The position numbers were made by a program, and so were the translations under genes. Below are positions 26,493-36,546 of a DNA stretch of 64,000 nt, piece by piece (within the stretch, counting starts at the first letter, position 1; each line of letters starts with the position of its first letter). The notes under the pieces were generated by a model. The model saw nothing but the letters and a program-made list of their open reading frames with translations. It was not told where the DNA came from and searched no databases. Source of the DNA: Planctomycetaceae bacterium (GTDB lineage Bacteria; Planctomycetota; Planctomycetia; Pirellulales; Pirellulaceae); assembly GCA_016794985.1 (NCBI GenBank), contig JAEUIQ010000106.1:1-64000 (forward strand), read 5' to 3'.

Positions 26493-26984
26493 ATGGCTCG
26501 AAAAGCAATCCAAGATTTGATTTCTGAACGGTTGAATGTCATCCCTTCCGGCCTCGCTTTTGCGTTATTGACGATTGTCTTGGTAACTGGCTGTTCGAAT
26601 CGGCAAGAATTGAACTGGGCGGACTATTACAAAGTGGCCAAGAGCGAAAAGACCTCGAACGCGATTCAACCAGGTAGTGTCGGCGTCGGGCCAGGGTTCG
26701 GTTCTGGAACAGTTCCGTTCGGGTCGGGTATGCCGTTCGGCTCCGGTGCGATGCCGTTCGGCTCTGGCATGATGCCGTATGGATCGGGAATGCCATTTGG
26801 ATCTGGAGCAATGCCGTATGGGTCAGGCGTTCCCTATGGCTCCGGAGTGATGCCATTTGGTTCTGGAGCAACGGGGCGATCGAGCACCATGCCTTTCGGT
26901 TCCGGGGCCTCCCTAATGGTCCCACTGCGCAGTTCGACAGCAAATCGGTTTCCGGCTTTTGGTTCGCCATATCCAACCAACTGA
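26493..26984 (+). CDS. Lipoprotein with tandem PFGSG repeats
   Basis: Protein of 163 residues. The signal peptide ends LTIVLVTGC|SNRQ with a good lipobox, so it is probably an anchored lipoprotein. Residues about 66-140 consist of approximately ten units of the form (M/V)P(F/Y)GSG, sometimes with one extra residue, giving a Gly/Ser/Pro/Phe tract. Codons for the unit vary between copies, which suggests selection on the protein. The function is unknown; the repeat resembles structural or adhesive low-complexity surface proteins. The ATG at 26493 is chosen because of the signal peptide; no strong ribosome binding site is visible. Confidence 0.78.
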   Translation: MARKAIQDLISERLNVIPSGLAFALLTIVLVTGCSNRQELNWADYYKVAKSEKTSNAIQPGSVGVGPGFGSGTVPFGSGMPFGSGAMPFGSGMMPYGSGMPFGSGAMPYGSGVPYGSGVMPFGSGATGRSSTMPFGSGASLMVPLRSSTANRFPAFGSPYPTN

Positions 26985-27004
26985 AGCGTTGCCGGGTTCG
27001 GCCC

Positions 27005-27045
27005 AAGGGCAGCCAATTCGCCCGAAGGGGCAGCCAATTCGCCCG
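27005..27045. repeat. Two-copy 20-bp direct repeat
   Basis: The block GGCAGCCAATTCGCCCG occurs twice in tandem, separated by four or five bases, in the gap between the PFGSG lipoprotein gene and the convergent DJ-1/PfpI gene. It looks like a small local duplication. Confidence 0.7.
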
Positions 27046-27126
27046 CACGTTCAGGCGGAGATTCGCATTAGCTGACGGCGAAGTTTCGTACGCTGCCCGC
27101 AAGTCCGACAAACGTCCAGAGCCGGT

Positions 27127-27669
27127 TCAGTTGCGACCGGTTCCGAGCATGATCTTGATCATGGCTCGGCAAAAGTCCGGCAGATCATCTGGTTTTCGAC
27201 TCGATACATGATGGCCATCCACGACGACGGGTGCGTCTTCCCAAATCGCTCCTGCATTGATCAGATCGTCTTTGATACCAGGCGAACCTGTTGCGCGGAT
27301 CCCGCGATAAACTTTGGCTGAGATCGCCAGCCATCCACCATGACAAATGGCGGCCACGCACTTCTTGGCGGTATCGAATTCTTGAATCAATCGCAGGACG
27401 TCAGGGTCCCGGCGGAGCTTGTCAGGCATAAAACCGCCCGGCAGCAAAACCGCGTGGAAGTCCTTCGCCTTTTGATCCCGGATTGCGGCGTCCGAGCGGC
27501 AGGGGTAGCCATTCTTCCCAGAATAAATCGTGTTGGCTTCCGGACCAGCGACAACGACTTCAGCCCCGGCCTCGATCAAACGTAACTTGGGGTACCACAA
27601 CTCCAAGTCCTCGTAGATATCGCCCACAAAAGCCAAGCAACGTTGGCCACGTAATGGAAGTTCTGTCAT
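27127..27669 (-). CDS. DJ-1/PfpI family protein
   Basis: Protein of 180 residues. The family nucleophile is seen in AAICHGGW (Cys109, His110), and an acidic partner lies in the N-terminal DIYEDLE segment (Glu20). The strand FHAVLLPGGF is also typical. Members include PfpI proteases, Hsp31-like chaperones and deglycases; which one this is cannot be decided. Its ATG overlaps the stop of the upstream GT-C gene as ATGA (27666-27669), so translation is coupled. An extension of the reading to 28059 is an artefact inside that upstream gene. Confidence 0.9.
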   Translation of the reverse strand: MTELPLRGQRCLAFVGDIYEDLELWYPKLRLIEAGAEVVVAGPEANTIYSGKNGYPCRSDAAIRDQKAKDFHAVLLPGGFMPDKLRRDPDVLRLIQEFDTAKKCVAAICHGGWLAISAKVYRGIRATGSPGIKDDLINAGAIWEDAPVVVDGHHVSSRKPDDLPDFCRAMIKIMLGTGRN

Positions 27670-29015
27670 GGTTCTTTCTTTTCCCAATTTCCCTTTTGGC
27701 TCCACAGATAACTGCCCAGCACCACTGCCACCAAAACCAACAGTGGTACGATCGCCGGCTGTCGATAGCGAACAGAACCAACAAAAACGGCGTGCAAGAG
27801 AGTGACATAAATCGCAGGCCAAACACAAATTGCCCACGCGTAGTCGCGACGCGATTGCTTCCAGAATCCAATCATACCGAACAACATGACCGGAATGAAT
27901 GCGGCGACGGTAACCGCCGTGATCAATGGCGATTGAACCTCTGCCGCAGCTGGCCAAGGCCTCCAGGTCCTCCAGACCTTGAGGCCTGCCAATTGGCAGA
28001 GCCGACCTGGATTCTGTAGCCCCCAATTCCAGGATTCCTTCAACAATAGATCGTTGCAAGCTAGTTCGAGCTCCATCGACATTTTATCGAGATCGACGGG
28101 GTCTTCATCAAGCAGACGTCGTTCCAAGTCAGCGCGATATCTTTGCAGTAGCGGTCGGGTCACTTGATAGCCATATGTCATATCGCTGCCGCCATCGGCC
28201 TGCGGATGCCATCCATCGTAAAGACTCGCGCCAACTTGCAGCGTGGTCATTACCCAACGCCCAGTTAGTTCGTAGTTTCGATACCACCAAGGCATCATGC
28301 TGACGACGATTCCCAACCCGACGCCGATCGCAATCGCGAATTGTTTGGTTCGCTGTGAATAAAACACGAAAGCCAAAGCCACGGTGCAAGGCGCGAATAG
28401 TAGCCAACTGGGACGAACAAGAATCGCGATACCAGTGATCACACCGGTCATGATGGCCAGACCAAAGATCTTGGCGAAAGACTCTTGTCGCCAAGCCATG
28501 GTCCACGCCCACAGGGACAGGATCATTAACGGTACAAACGCGGCCTCCGCCAACACAAAGACGCTCATCGCCATGGCGCCCGGCTCAATCGCCATCAGCG
28601 CCCCGGCCAAAAGCCCGACCCGGCGATCTCCCGACAAGTCGGTCGTCCAACCAATCAACAGCCAAACAGCCAAGGTGCCAAAGACACAGCCAATCAAACG
28701 AGCATGAAATACGGAGAAGCTGGTCCCGAAAAACTCGGCGACCTGCATTCCCGCAATCAAGACCACCGGATACCCCGGGGTTCGAAAGATGCGTTGGGGA
28801 GGTTCGCCAAATTGATAGGTGTTGGTTTCAACCCAGTTTTCCGCAATCTCCCAATAAGTGGTGCTGTCTCCCCAAACCAGTTGGGAGTCCTCAGGAGCAC
28901 GCGATTGCCAAATCCAAGCAGCCCCCAATCGAAGTCCGAGTGCTAGAAGTAAGATCAAAAAGACCCACAACCAGAAAACACCGTTGGAAACGCTAGTGGG
29001 ACGAGTCGCGACCAT
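27666..29015 (-). CDS. GT-C glycosyltransferase, ArnT/PMT-like
   Basis: Protein of 449 residues with about ten or more membrane helices. The first large periplasmic loop has GDSTTYWEIAENW and a conserved basic pocket RTPGYPVVLIAG, the pattern of ArnT/PMT-type transferases that take sugar from an undecaprenyl or dolichyl phosphate. The acidic Asp near residue 50 is a candidate catalytic base. It probably glycosylates lipid A, a protein or another envelope acceptor. A second enzyme of this class lies at 36547. The start MVATRPTSV is chosen over an upstream in-frame TTG at 29060. Confidence 0.8.
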   Translation of the reverse strand: MVATRPTSVSNGVFWLWVFLILLLALGLRLGAAWIWQSRAPEDSQLVWGDSTTYWEIAENWVETNTYQFGEPPQRIFRTPGYPVVLIAGMQVAEFFGTSFSVFHARLIGCVFGTLAVWLLIGWTTDLSGDRRVGLLAGALMAIEPGAMAMSVFVLAEAAFVPLMILSLWAWTMAWRQESFAKIFGLAIMTGVITGIAILVRPSWLLFAPCTVALAFVFYSQRTKQFAIAIGVGLGIVVSMMPWWYRNYELTGRWVMTTLQVGASLYDGWHPQADGGSDMTYGYQVTRPLLQRYRADLERRLLDEDPVDLDKMSMELELACNDLLLKESWNWGLQNPGRLCQLAGLKVWRTWRPWPAAAEVQSPLITAVTVAAFIPVMLFGMIGFWKQSRRDYAWAICVWPAIYVTLLHAVFVGSVRYRQPAIVPLLVLVAVVLGSYLWSQKGNWEKKEP

Positions 29016-29134
29016 AACCGTTCTCAGACTTGGGCGATTCCCATGCTGCAATAGTCCCAAGAAAATAAGACGTCGAAACCACTGGTGTGATTTCGACGTC
29101 TCGCCATCAACTCAACTTGTTCGTGACCAAACGA

Positions 29135-30700
29135 TCAATGTTCTTCGCCGACGTGGATCGCTTTGTAGCCACCGATCGATTTGAAGTACATCAAAATCAA
29201 CAAGTACAAAACAGCCATCGTCGCTGGAACAATGGCAGTCAACGTCAATGCCGTCCGACCGCCAACCAGTCCCGCTGATTTTACAGGTTCTTTATCAACC
29301 GATTCAAAAGTCTTGGCGTTCGCCCACCATTGCTCCATCGCATCTTGGTTCTTGTCGGTCTTGCCGTCACGCTTCAAGGCGGCACTGATGTTGCCCAATT
29401 CTTTGCCGCTATCGCTCAGGACGCCGACTTTTGCACCGTCCAACCCACGAATCTCCGGCAGGAACAAGAAGCCCGCTGGCTTTTCAACCGCGTAGCGTTC
29501 GTAGGTTTCAGCTGCTTTTTCCTTCAAGTCGGCAGATGCGTAGTAGTCTTGTTTGTACCCGATCGCTGGGCCGCCCAGCAAACCGGCGGACAACATACCC
29601 ACACCACCCAATAATCCGATCGCGACCGCTCCACCGCGTGGAAATCGTTCCGAACCAACCGCCAACATCGTCGGCCATAGAAATGTTTTGCCGCAGGCAT
29701 AAACGGTCGCAGCAACGACGCACATGACGTCGCCGTCTGCCGATCCCAACAACAACAAGCCGACCGCACCCAAAATTGCACTCACTGCCAAAAGTCCCAA
29801 AGGCGAAATCCGGTGGACGATCGGACCAGCGACAAATCGCAGTACAAACATCAGCAATGACGTGTAAACGAACAGCATCAATCCCTTTTGCGGCGAATCC
29901 ATGATCGAACCAGTAATCTTGGAGATCCAAGAGTCTGTCCCCAACTCGACGTAACCGACCAAGGCATGCAGAACCAGCAAAAGTATGAAAAGCGGAGCCG
30001 CACATGCCTGCAGCATTTCACCAATGGAAATACCAGCGGCCTCGACCTCCGACTTCGGAAAACGCTGCCCCAGCAACATCGCACCGTACAGTACAACTGG
30101 TACTAGGAACAACGACATTTGAATCTTCCAATCCACCGCTTTGACCGCTTCAACTCCTTCCGAAGCTTCCGTACCTGCCATAAATGCCGAAGCCAAACCA
30201 CCAATCACCAAGCCAGCTGGCCAACCCGCGTGCAAAATATTGAGGTAATGGGTTTTGTTCTTGGGAAACAGCGTGGCGGTCAAAGGATTCACGACCGCTT
30301 CACAAACGCCGTTGCCAACCGCAAAAATGAACATGCCCCAAAATAGACATTGAAACGCAGCCTCTTTTCCACCCGCCGCAAACGCCGCTGGAGTCGCCAA
30401 AGTAACGACCGCAGAGATCAAGTGCAAAAGGAAGGCACTGATCATCAACTTTCCATAACCAATCTTGTCCGTGAATAAACTGGTCAAGATAATGATGATA
30501 CCAAAGCCGGTCAGGCCACCACCGGTGATCGTTCCTAATTCGGTCATTGTGAAACCAAATTGTTCAGACCACTGGCCCAAAATTCCACCGCGAACGGAGA
30601 AGCCGACGCCTGCAGCTAAAATTGCCATGAAACCGGCCCACAACAAGCGGTGGGCGTTCGGAGCGACCGCGCCCGACGAATCTGTGTCTAACTTGCTCAT
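29135..30700 (-). CDS. MFS transporter with a large periplasmic or cytoplasmic loop
   Basis: Protein of 521 residues with roughly twelve hydrophobic helices. The first half has the MFS pattern (DKIGYGKLM after TM2), and NGVCEAVVNPLTATLFP resembles the sugar-porter branch (FucP/NNP-like). Between the last two helices, about residues 390-485 form an insert with charged, helix-rich sequence (for example AALKRDGKTDKNQDAMEQWW). The substrate is unknown, perhaps a sugar or sugar derivative. It lies downstream of the enolase gene on the same strand. Confidence 0.85.
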   Translation of the reverse strand: MSKLDTDSSGAVAPNAHRLLWAGFMAILAAGVGFSVRGGILGQWSEQFGFTMTELGTITGGGLTGFGIIIILTSLFTDKIGYGKLMISAFLLHLISAVVTLATPAAFAAGGKEAAFQCLFWGMFIFAVGNGVCEAVVNPLTATLFPKNKTHYLNILHAGWPAGLVIGGLASAFMAGTEASEGVEAVKAVDWKIQMSLFLVPVVLYGAMLLGQRFPKSEVEAAGISIGEMLQACAAPLFILLLVLHALVGYVELGTDSWISKITGSIMDSPQKGLMLFVYTSLLMFVLRFVAGPIVHRISPLGLLAVSAILGAVGLLLLGSADGDVMCVVAATVYACGKTFLWPTMLAVGSERFPRGGAVAIGLLGGVGMLSAGLLGGPAIGYKQDYYASADLKEKAAETYERYAVEKPAGFLFLPEIRGLDGAKVGVLSDSGKELGNISAALKRDGKTDKNQDAMEQWWANAKTFESVDKEPVKSAGLVGGRTALTLTAIVPATMAVLYLLILMYFKSIGGYKAIHVGEEH

Positions 30701-31125
30701 TCAACCACTCTTTTTAGAAGTTCACCCAGAATAACGCGCAAGCCCCGAATTGATGCCCCACATGCCATTGAACTGCGCCAACGACCCAAATCGATACTCG
30801 CAACGCCGTCCGTCGAACGATGTCCTGCAAACGACTGAAGTACCCAATTCGCCCATTTCACGAAGCATCACCACCTGCGGCGGACGCGGCGATACTGCTA
30901 GCAATTCAGGCATTAGAGTACCGATTACGGTGCCGCAATTCAATATGGCTGGGGGGAGCAAACCGCGATAACCGTAGGTTTTGGATGCGAACGGAGGAGC
31001 AAAACCGTGAGCGGCAGCATTCTGAAGGCAAAAAAAGATAGCGACGCTCGCCGATACGCGGGACCATATCAATGCCCCCTCGATCGGCACGCGTCGCCAT
31101 TCAAAAGCTCAGCGGGACTGACCCG
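30701..31125. other. Intergenic region without accepted gene
   Basis: About 425 bp between enolase and the MFS transporter gene. A minus-strand reading at 30722-31090 starts with GTG and has a weakly hydrophobic N-terminus, but it lacks a ribosome binding site and I do not accept it. No terminator hairpin was recognised after enolase. Confidence 0.3.
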
Positions 31126-32436
<1,311 letters not shown>

Positions 32437-32705
32437 CTAACCTTAAAACTTTTAGAAGTTCAAAACCGGGTTAAGGCACTGCGATCAACCATTGACCGGC
32501 ACCTGAGGGCAGCCGAATGCCACCTCATGCGAGCCCAGCATTCCAAAGCGACTTGGCGGTTCAGAAATTTCGTGGCCAGCAGCCACTTAGTATGGGATTT
32601 TCAGCTAAATTTTCTAGGGGAGTTGGCCGTGCTTGACAGTCTCCTCTCAAGCCGCACCATGGTTTAATTCCTTCCGAACCGCTGGTTGTTTTCGAGGAGC
32701 CCCTT

Positions 32706-33578
32706 TTGTTCGCCCGATTTGATTTCGTCACCTGGGATCGAACGGTCCTTTCTGCCGGAGTTTGGCAATCTTTGCCGCATGATTCGCTGCGTCCGGTAGT
32801 GCTTGTCCATGGAATGGGCGAACATCTCCTTCGGTATCGCGAAATTGCTGCCGCTCTCGCGGAATGGGGATATGCCGTTCACAGTTTCGATCTCCGTGGT
32901 CACGGGCAAAGTCCGGGTCGTCGAGGCGATGCCCCTGGATTTCACTACCATGTCCTCGATGTTTTGGCGTTTATCGAACACGTGTCGGAAACCCACTCGG
33001 CTGCGAACGGCCGAATTGCGGTGGCTGCCCACAGTATGGGCGGACTCATTGCGTTGGAGGCTGCCTTGGCCGAGCCGAACCGGATCACATCACTGTTTCT
33101 CATTAGTCCCTATTTTCGACCAGCTTTTCAGCCTCAGCCTTGGCGACTGCTGGCGGCGAAATTGCTCCATGGAGTTTGGCCCAGTATCTCGTTGAATGTC
33201 GGTCTCCGGCTCGATCAGTTCGCTCGCGATCGGGCCGTTCAGTCTGCGATTCGTGACGATTCGGTTAGCCATCAAAAAATGTCGGCTCGAATGGCATTGC
33301 AACTCCTCGAACGGGGCGAAAGACGACTTCGTAGCTCCGAACCATTGGATGTGGTCTGTCGCATACTTCATGGAGATTGTGATACCATCAACAGTGCTGC
33401 CGCCTCTCAAGAATTCGCGAACGGTCAACCGAACGTCGAATTGATCCGCTTGTCGGATGGACATCACCAACTCCACAACGACTCGCACACTCGCCCCGAA
33501 GTGCTACGACATTGGCGCGAGCTGCTTTCTTCGCCGGTTCCATTTGTCGCGCGGAAGACGAATGATGCCACTGGCTAG
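32706..33578 (+). CDS. Alpha/beta hydrolase, monoacylglycerol-lipase-like
   Basis: Protein of 290 residues. HGMGEH (35-40), DLRGHGQSPGRRGD and the nucleophile elbow AHSMGG (Ser110) are the pattern of lysophospholipase/monoglyceride lipase (PldB/MGL) enzymes; Asp226 and His253 or His254 complete the triad. It likely releases fatty acids from monoacylglycerol or lysophospholipid in the cytoplasm, as no signal peptide is seen. The start is TTG at 32706, with a strong GGAG six bases upstream. Confidence 0.9.
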   Translation: MFARFDFVTWDRTVLSAGVWQSLPHDSLRPVVLVHGMGEHLLRYREIAAALAEWGYAVHSFDLRGHGQSPGRRGDAPGFHYHVLDVLAFIEHVSETHSAANGRIAVAAHSMGGLIALEAALAEPNRITSLFLISPYFRPAFQPQPWRLLAAKLLHGVWPSISLNVGLRLDQFARDRAVQSAIRDDSVSHQKMSARMALQLLERGERRLRSSEPLDVVCRILHGDCDTINSAAASQEFANGQPNVELIRLSDGHHQLHNDSHTRPEVLRHWRELLSSPVPFVARKTNDATG

Positions 33579-33794
33579 AAGTTGTTGAGGTTTGTTGCGG
33601 AAACCTTTTGCTTCGGCTACCATCAGCCGCCCCGGACATGATCCGAAAGTTCTTTTTGGATCTCTCCCCAGTACCCGCTCGTGCTTTTTACCTTTCCGGC
33701 AAACGCTGGGAACGCTGTCGGTGCCGGGCGAGGTTCTAGTTCGATACGCCAACGATCTAGTTCTGACTCTAAACTTCCACAACTACGACTCCCG

Positions 33795-34958
33795 ATGCCA
33801 ACAAAACGATGGGAAATTTGGTTGCCAGTGATCCGCGGTCAGGATCGATCTTGGCGTGCGGGACTTCAGCGGCTTGGACTGTACCTTTTGTCGGGACTCT
33901 ACCGAATTGGTTTGGCATTCAAAAACCTGCGCTGGAGAAACCCTGCTCGGATTGTTCGTGTGAGTGTCCCTGTCCTGAGCGTAGGAAATTTGACCACCGG
34001 CGGGACCGGCAAGACTCCGCTGGTGCAATGGCTGTGCCGGTTCCTCAGGGGCCGCCATCTACGGGTCGCTTTGCTGAGCCGTGGCTACGGGGCCCCGGAA
34101 CAGGGCCCGAATGATGAAGCCTTGGAATTAGAGCTTTCTTTGCCCGATGTTCCTCACTTGCAGGACCCGGATCGAGTGCGCATGGCGAACGTTGCGATCG
34201 ACGAGTTGGAATCGCAATGTTTGGTCCTGGATGACGGATTTCAACATCGTCGTTTGCATCGAGATCTAGATATCGTGTTGATCGATTGCACATGTCCATT
34301 CGGATATGGTTACACGCTGCCGAGGGGCTTGTTGCGAGAGCCTAAGCCCGCCTTATCTCGGGCGGATGTGCTGATCTTGACCCGGTGCGACCAAGTCTCT
34401 CAAACAGAACTTCAGCGCCTGGAAGCCGAATTGTCAAAGTACCGAAAATCCTCCGAGACCTTGATTGCGAAGACCTATCATGCTCCCGTCGGGTTGCTGG
34501 ACAGTCGCGGACGCCAAAGATCATTGGAGGAATTAAGAAAGCATCGACTGTTGCTCTTCGCAGGAATTGGCAATCCGACGGCGTTTTTCGAGACGGTACA
34601 GCGAGTGTCGAACGCCGATTTTGCCAACGCGACGGGAGATATTCATGTCGCCGCTACCCGCCGTTTTCCGGATCATCACAACTACCAACGTGAAGATATT
34701 CAGGACCTTCGCGAGTGGGTAGAGCGAGAAACGCGGCGTGCGACGGAGGCCGTCACCAAGCCGTGGCTGGTTGTGACAACGCGAAAAGATTTGGTCAAAT
34801 TGGATTTGTGGCAATTGGCCGGCGTCGATCTGGTGGCCTTGGAAGTGGAGTTGCAGTTCTTGTCGGGCGAAAAAGAATTGACGCAAATCTTGGACTCCAA
34901 GCTAATGGCGATTCGTGACGCCAACCCGGTTATTCCAGACCCTGCCGGTACCGATTAA
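33795..34958 (+). CDS. lpxK: Tetraacyldisaccharide 4'-kinase
   Basis: Protein of 387 residues with the LpxK layout: VSVPVLSVGNLTTGG leading into a GGTGKT P-loop (near residues 67-72), SRGYG, the characteristic LDDGFQHRRLHRDLDIVLID, and LPRGLLREP. It phosphorylates the 4' position of lipid A disaccharide at the inner membrane. The N-terminal helix (LQRLGLYLLSGLYRIGLA) is the usual membrane anchor. Length is in the upper normal range of about 330-390 residues. The start MPTKRWEIW fits the family. A single lpxK gene without other lpx neighbours is common, but it implies the cell makes lipid A. Confidence 0.92.
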   Translation: MPTKRWEIWLPVIRGQDRSWRAGLQRLGLYLLSGLYRIGLAFKNLRWRNPARIVRVSVPVLSVGNLTTGGTGKTPLVQWLCRFLRGRHLRVALLSRGYGAPEQGPNDEALELELSLPDVPHLQDPDRVRMANVAIDELESQCLVLDDGFQHRRLHRDLDIVLIDCTCPFGYGYTLPRGLLREPKPALSRADVLILTRCDQVSQTELQRLEAELSKYRKSSETLIAKTYHAPVGLLDSRGRQRSLEELRKHRLLLFAGIGNPTAFFETVQRVSNADFANATGDIHVAATRRFPDHHNYQREDIQDLREWVERETRRATEAVTKPWLVVTTRKDLVKLDLWQLAGVDLVALEVELQFLSGEKELTQILDSKLMAIRDANPVIPDPAGTD

Positions 34959-35036
34959 ATTGGTCTTCCGGCGTGAATCGGCAGTGGTCGCATCCCTACC
35001 CTGTTGCCGCTCCGCTTTCGGAGAGCGATATCGACC

Positions 35037-36311
35037 ATGAAGAAGCACTTGATCTTATGTTTTGTTGGTCTTTCTTTGCTCGTTGGATTTGCCGTGTTCC
35101 GACTCTGGGTCAACGCGGGACAAGCAGAGGAACAACTCCAAGTAGCTGATCAAGCATTGGCCGCTGGGGATTTCGCGAAAGCTCGAGAATTGGCGGAGTC
35201 TTCGCTGTTCTTGCATAACGTTCAATCGCTGAAAGAACGCGCGTGGTATGTCGCCGGCACGGCGTTCCTCCGCGACATGCAGCTTCATCGTTCCCAGCGA
35301 CTTCCCAAAGCCATGGAACATCTCGGACAGATTCCGCGCCAATCGCCATGGTTCCCGAAATCCGCATTGGCCTTGGCAAACGACAAGTTATTCGAAGCCA
35401 AATCGCCGCTCGAAGCCAATTCGATGGTGGATGATGCTTTAATGGAATGGCCAAACGACATGGCTTTGAATAACTGGAAGATCGTCTGGCTGACCGTTTG
35501 CCATGCGCCCGAGTTGGCGGAACCCTACTTCTTGGCGGGAGCCCGAGCCAGCAAGCAGAACGCTGAAGAAACGGAATTGCTACTTCGGACTTGGCTGCGA
35601 TCCCAGTTCTGTCCCGAGCAAATTGAAACGGATTTCGACCGACAATTGGGAGGCGCTGGAACGGCTGAGTTCACGAATGACACCATACGCTTGGAACGAT
35701 GGACGACGCTGCGACGCTGGAATCTTGCCGACCCCAGGTTCGACGCCGCGATCACCCATTGGTATCTGAAACGTGGCCTTGTTTCGGACGCGATGGAGCA
35801 AATGCACTTGGCTCGTGAAAAGGCCGAACACTATCCCGATCCGATGTTCTTGTTTGTCGCTATTCAAGTCTTTTGTGAGACAGGACAACTCGAAAACGCC
35901 CGGCAGGTTTTGCAACCACTGCGCGACTTGGCACCCGGATTCCTAAGTAAAGTGTCGGCGGCACGAGTTGCCCTGGCTCAAAACGATACCAAGACGGCCA
36001 TTTTGGAACTCGAGGCGGCTCAACAACTATGGCCAGGTCCAATTGATCCGTGGATCTCCCAGTCGTTGGAACGAATTTATCGGGACCAAACCGACCAAGA
36101 ATCTCTGATCCGGGCTGATCAACTGCGTCACCAACAAGATCGGTTGCAGACACTCCGAACAAAGCTTCAAGAACTACTGGCTTTGCCGCACTGGGAAGCC
36201 ACGGAAGTTGCTGCAATTCGCGATTTAATGCTAGGATTGAACCGAACGGCGGAGACCGGACTTCTCGCACAAGTTGTCGGGGCGAGTTCATCCGCAAAGG
36301 TTCAAGAATAA
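35037..36311 (+). CDS. TPR-like repeat protein, membrane anchored or secreted
   Basis: Protein of 424 residues. A signal or anchor segment (LILCFVGLSLLVGFAVFRLW) precedes about ten helical pairs with TPR-like spacing, such as EEQLQVADQALAAGDFAKAR, GLVSDAMEQMHLAREKAEHY and NDTKTAILELEAAQQLWPGP. Such proteins scaffold protein complexes in the envelope. GGAGAG lies 11 nt before the ATG. It is 12 nt upstream of a small membrane-protein gene with a strong ribosome binding site, so both are probably co-expressed. The partner is unknown. Confidence 0.75.
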   Translation: MKKHLILCFVGLSLLVGFAVFRLWVNAGQAEEQLQVADQALAAGDFAKARELAESSLFLHNVQSLKERAWYVAGTAFLRDMQLHRSQRLPKAMEHLGQIPRQSPWFPKSALALANDKLFEAKSPLEANSMVDDALMEWPNDMALNNWKIVWLTVCHAPELAEPYFLAGARASKQNAEETELLLRTWLRSQFCPEQIETDFDRQLGGAGTAEFTNDTIRLERWTTLRRWNLADPRFDAAITHWYLKRGLVSDAMEQMHLAREKAEHYPDPMFLFVAIQVFCETGQLENARQVLQPLRDLAPGFLSKVSAARVALAQNDTKTAILELEAAQQLWPGPIDPWISQSLERIYRDQTDQESLIRADQLRHQQDRLQTLRTKLQELLALPHWEATEVAAIRDLMLGLNRTAETGLLAQVVGASSSAKVQE

Positions 36312-36323
36312 AGGAGCCCTGCC

Positions 36324-36545
36324 ATGCTTCGAGAATGGATCGGAATTTTGATAAGCGTTCATGAAGGCCATGGACAGGCGCGTCCAGGTCAAGGCGAAAC
36401 TTGGTGGCACTACTTTTCTGAACCTGAGCACATGCCGCTGTCGATTGCCACTCTCTTGGCCTTGATCCTGCTGATCGTGGGCTTATGGACATTTTTGAAA
36501 CGAATGGTCCAAGCAAAACGAGCCGCTCGCACCAACTCGTATTGA
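36324..36545 (+). CDS. Small membrane protein, one TM helix
   Basis: Protein of 73 residues. A short N-terminal amphipathic region (GILISVHEGHGQARPGQGE) is followed by one strong membrane helix (MPLSIATLLALILLIVGLW) and a basic tail, KRMVQAKRAARTNSY. AAAGGAG lies 7 nt upstream of the ATG, a much better site than most genes here have. It follows the TPR gene by 12 nt, suggesting a shared complex. The stop is one base from the convergent GT-C gene. Function is unknown. Confidence 0.75.
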   Translation: MLREWIGILISVHEGHGQARPGQGETWWHYFSEPEHMPLSIATLLALILLIVGLWTFLKRMVQAKRAARTNSY

Positions 36546-36546
36546 A

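Noticed and set aside
30722-31090. 122-codon minus-strand reading between enolase and MFS genes
   Set aside because: GTG start without a ribosome binding site; the weak hydrophobic start alone is not enough.
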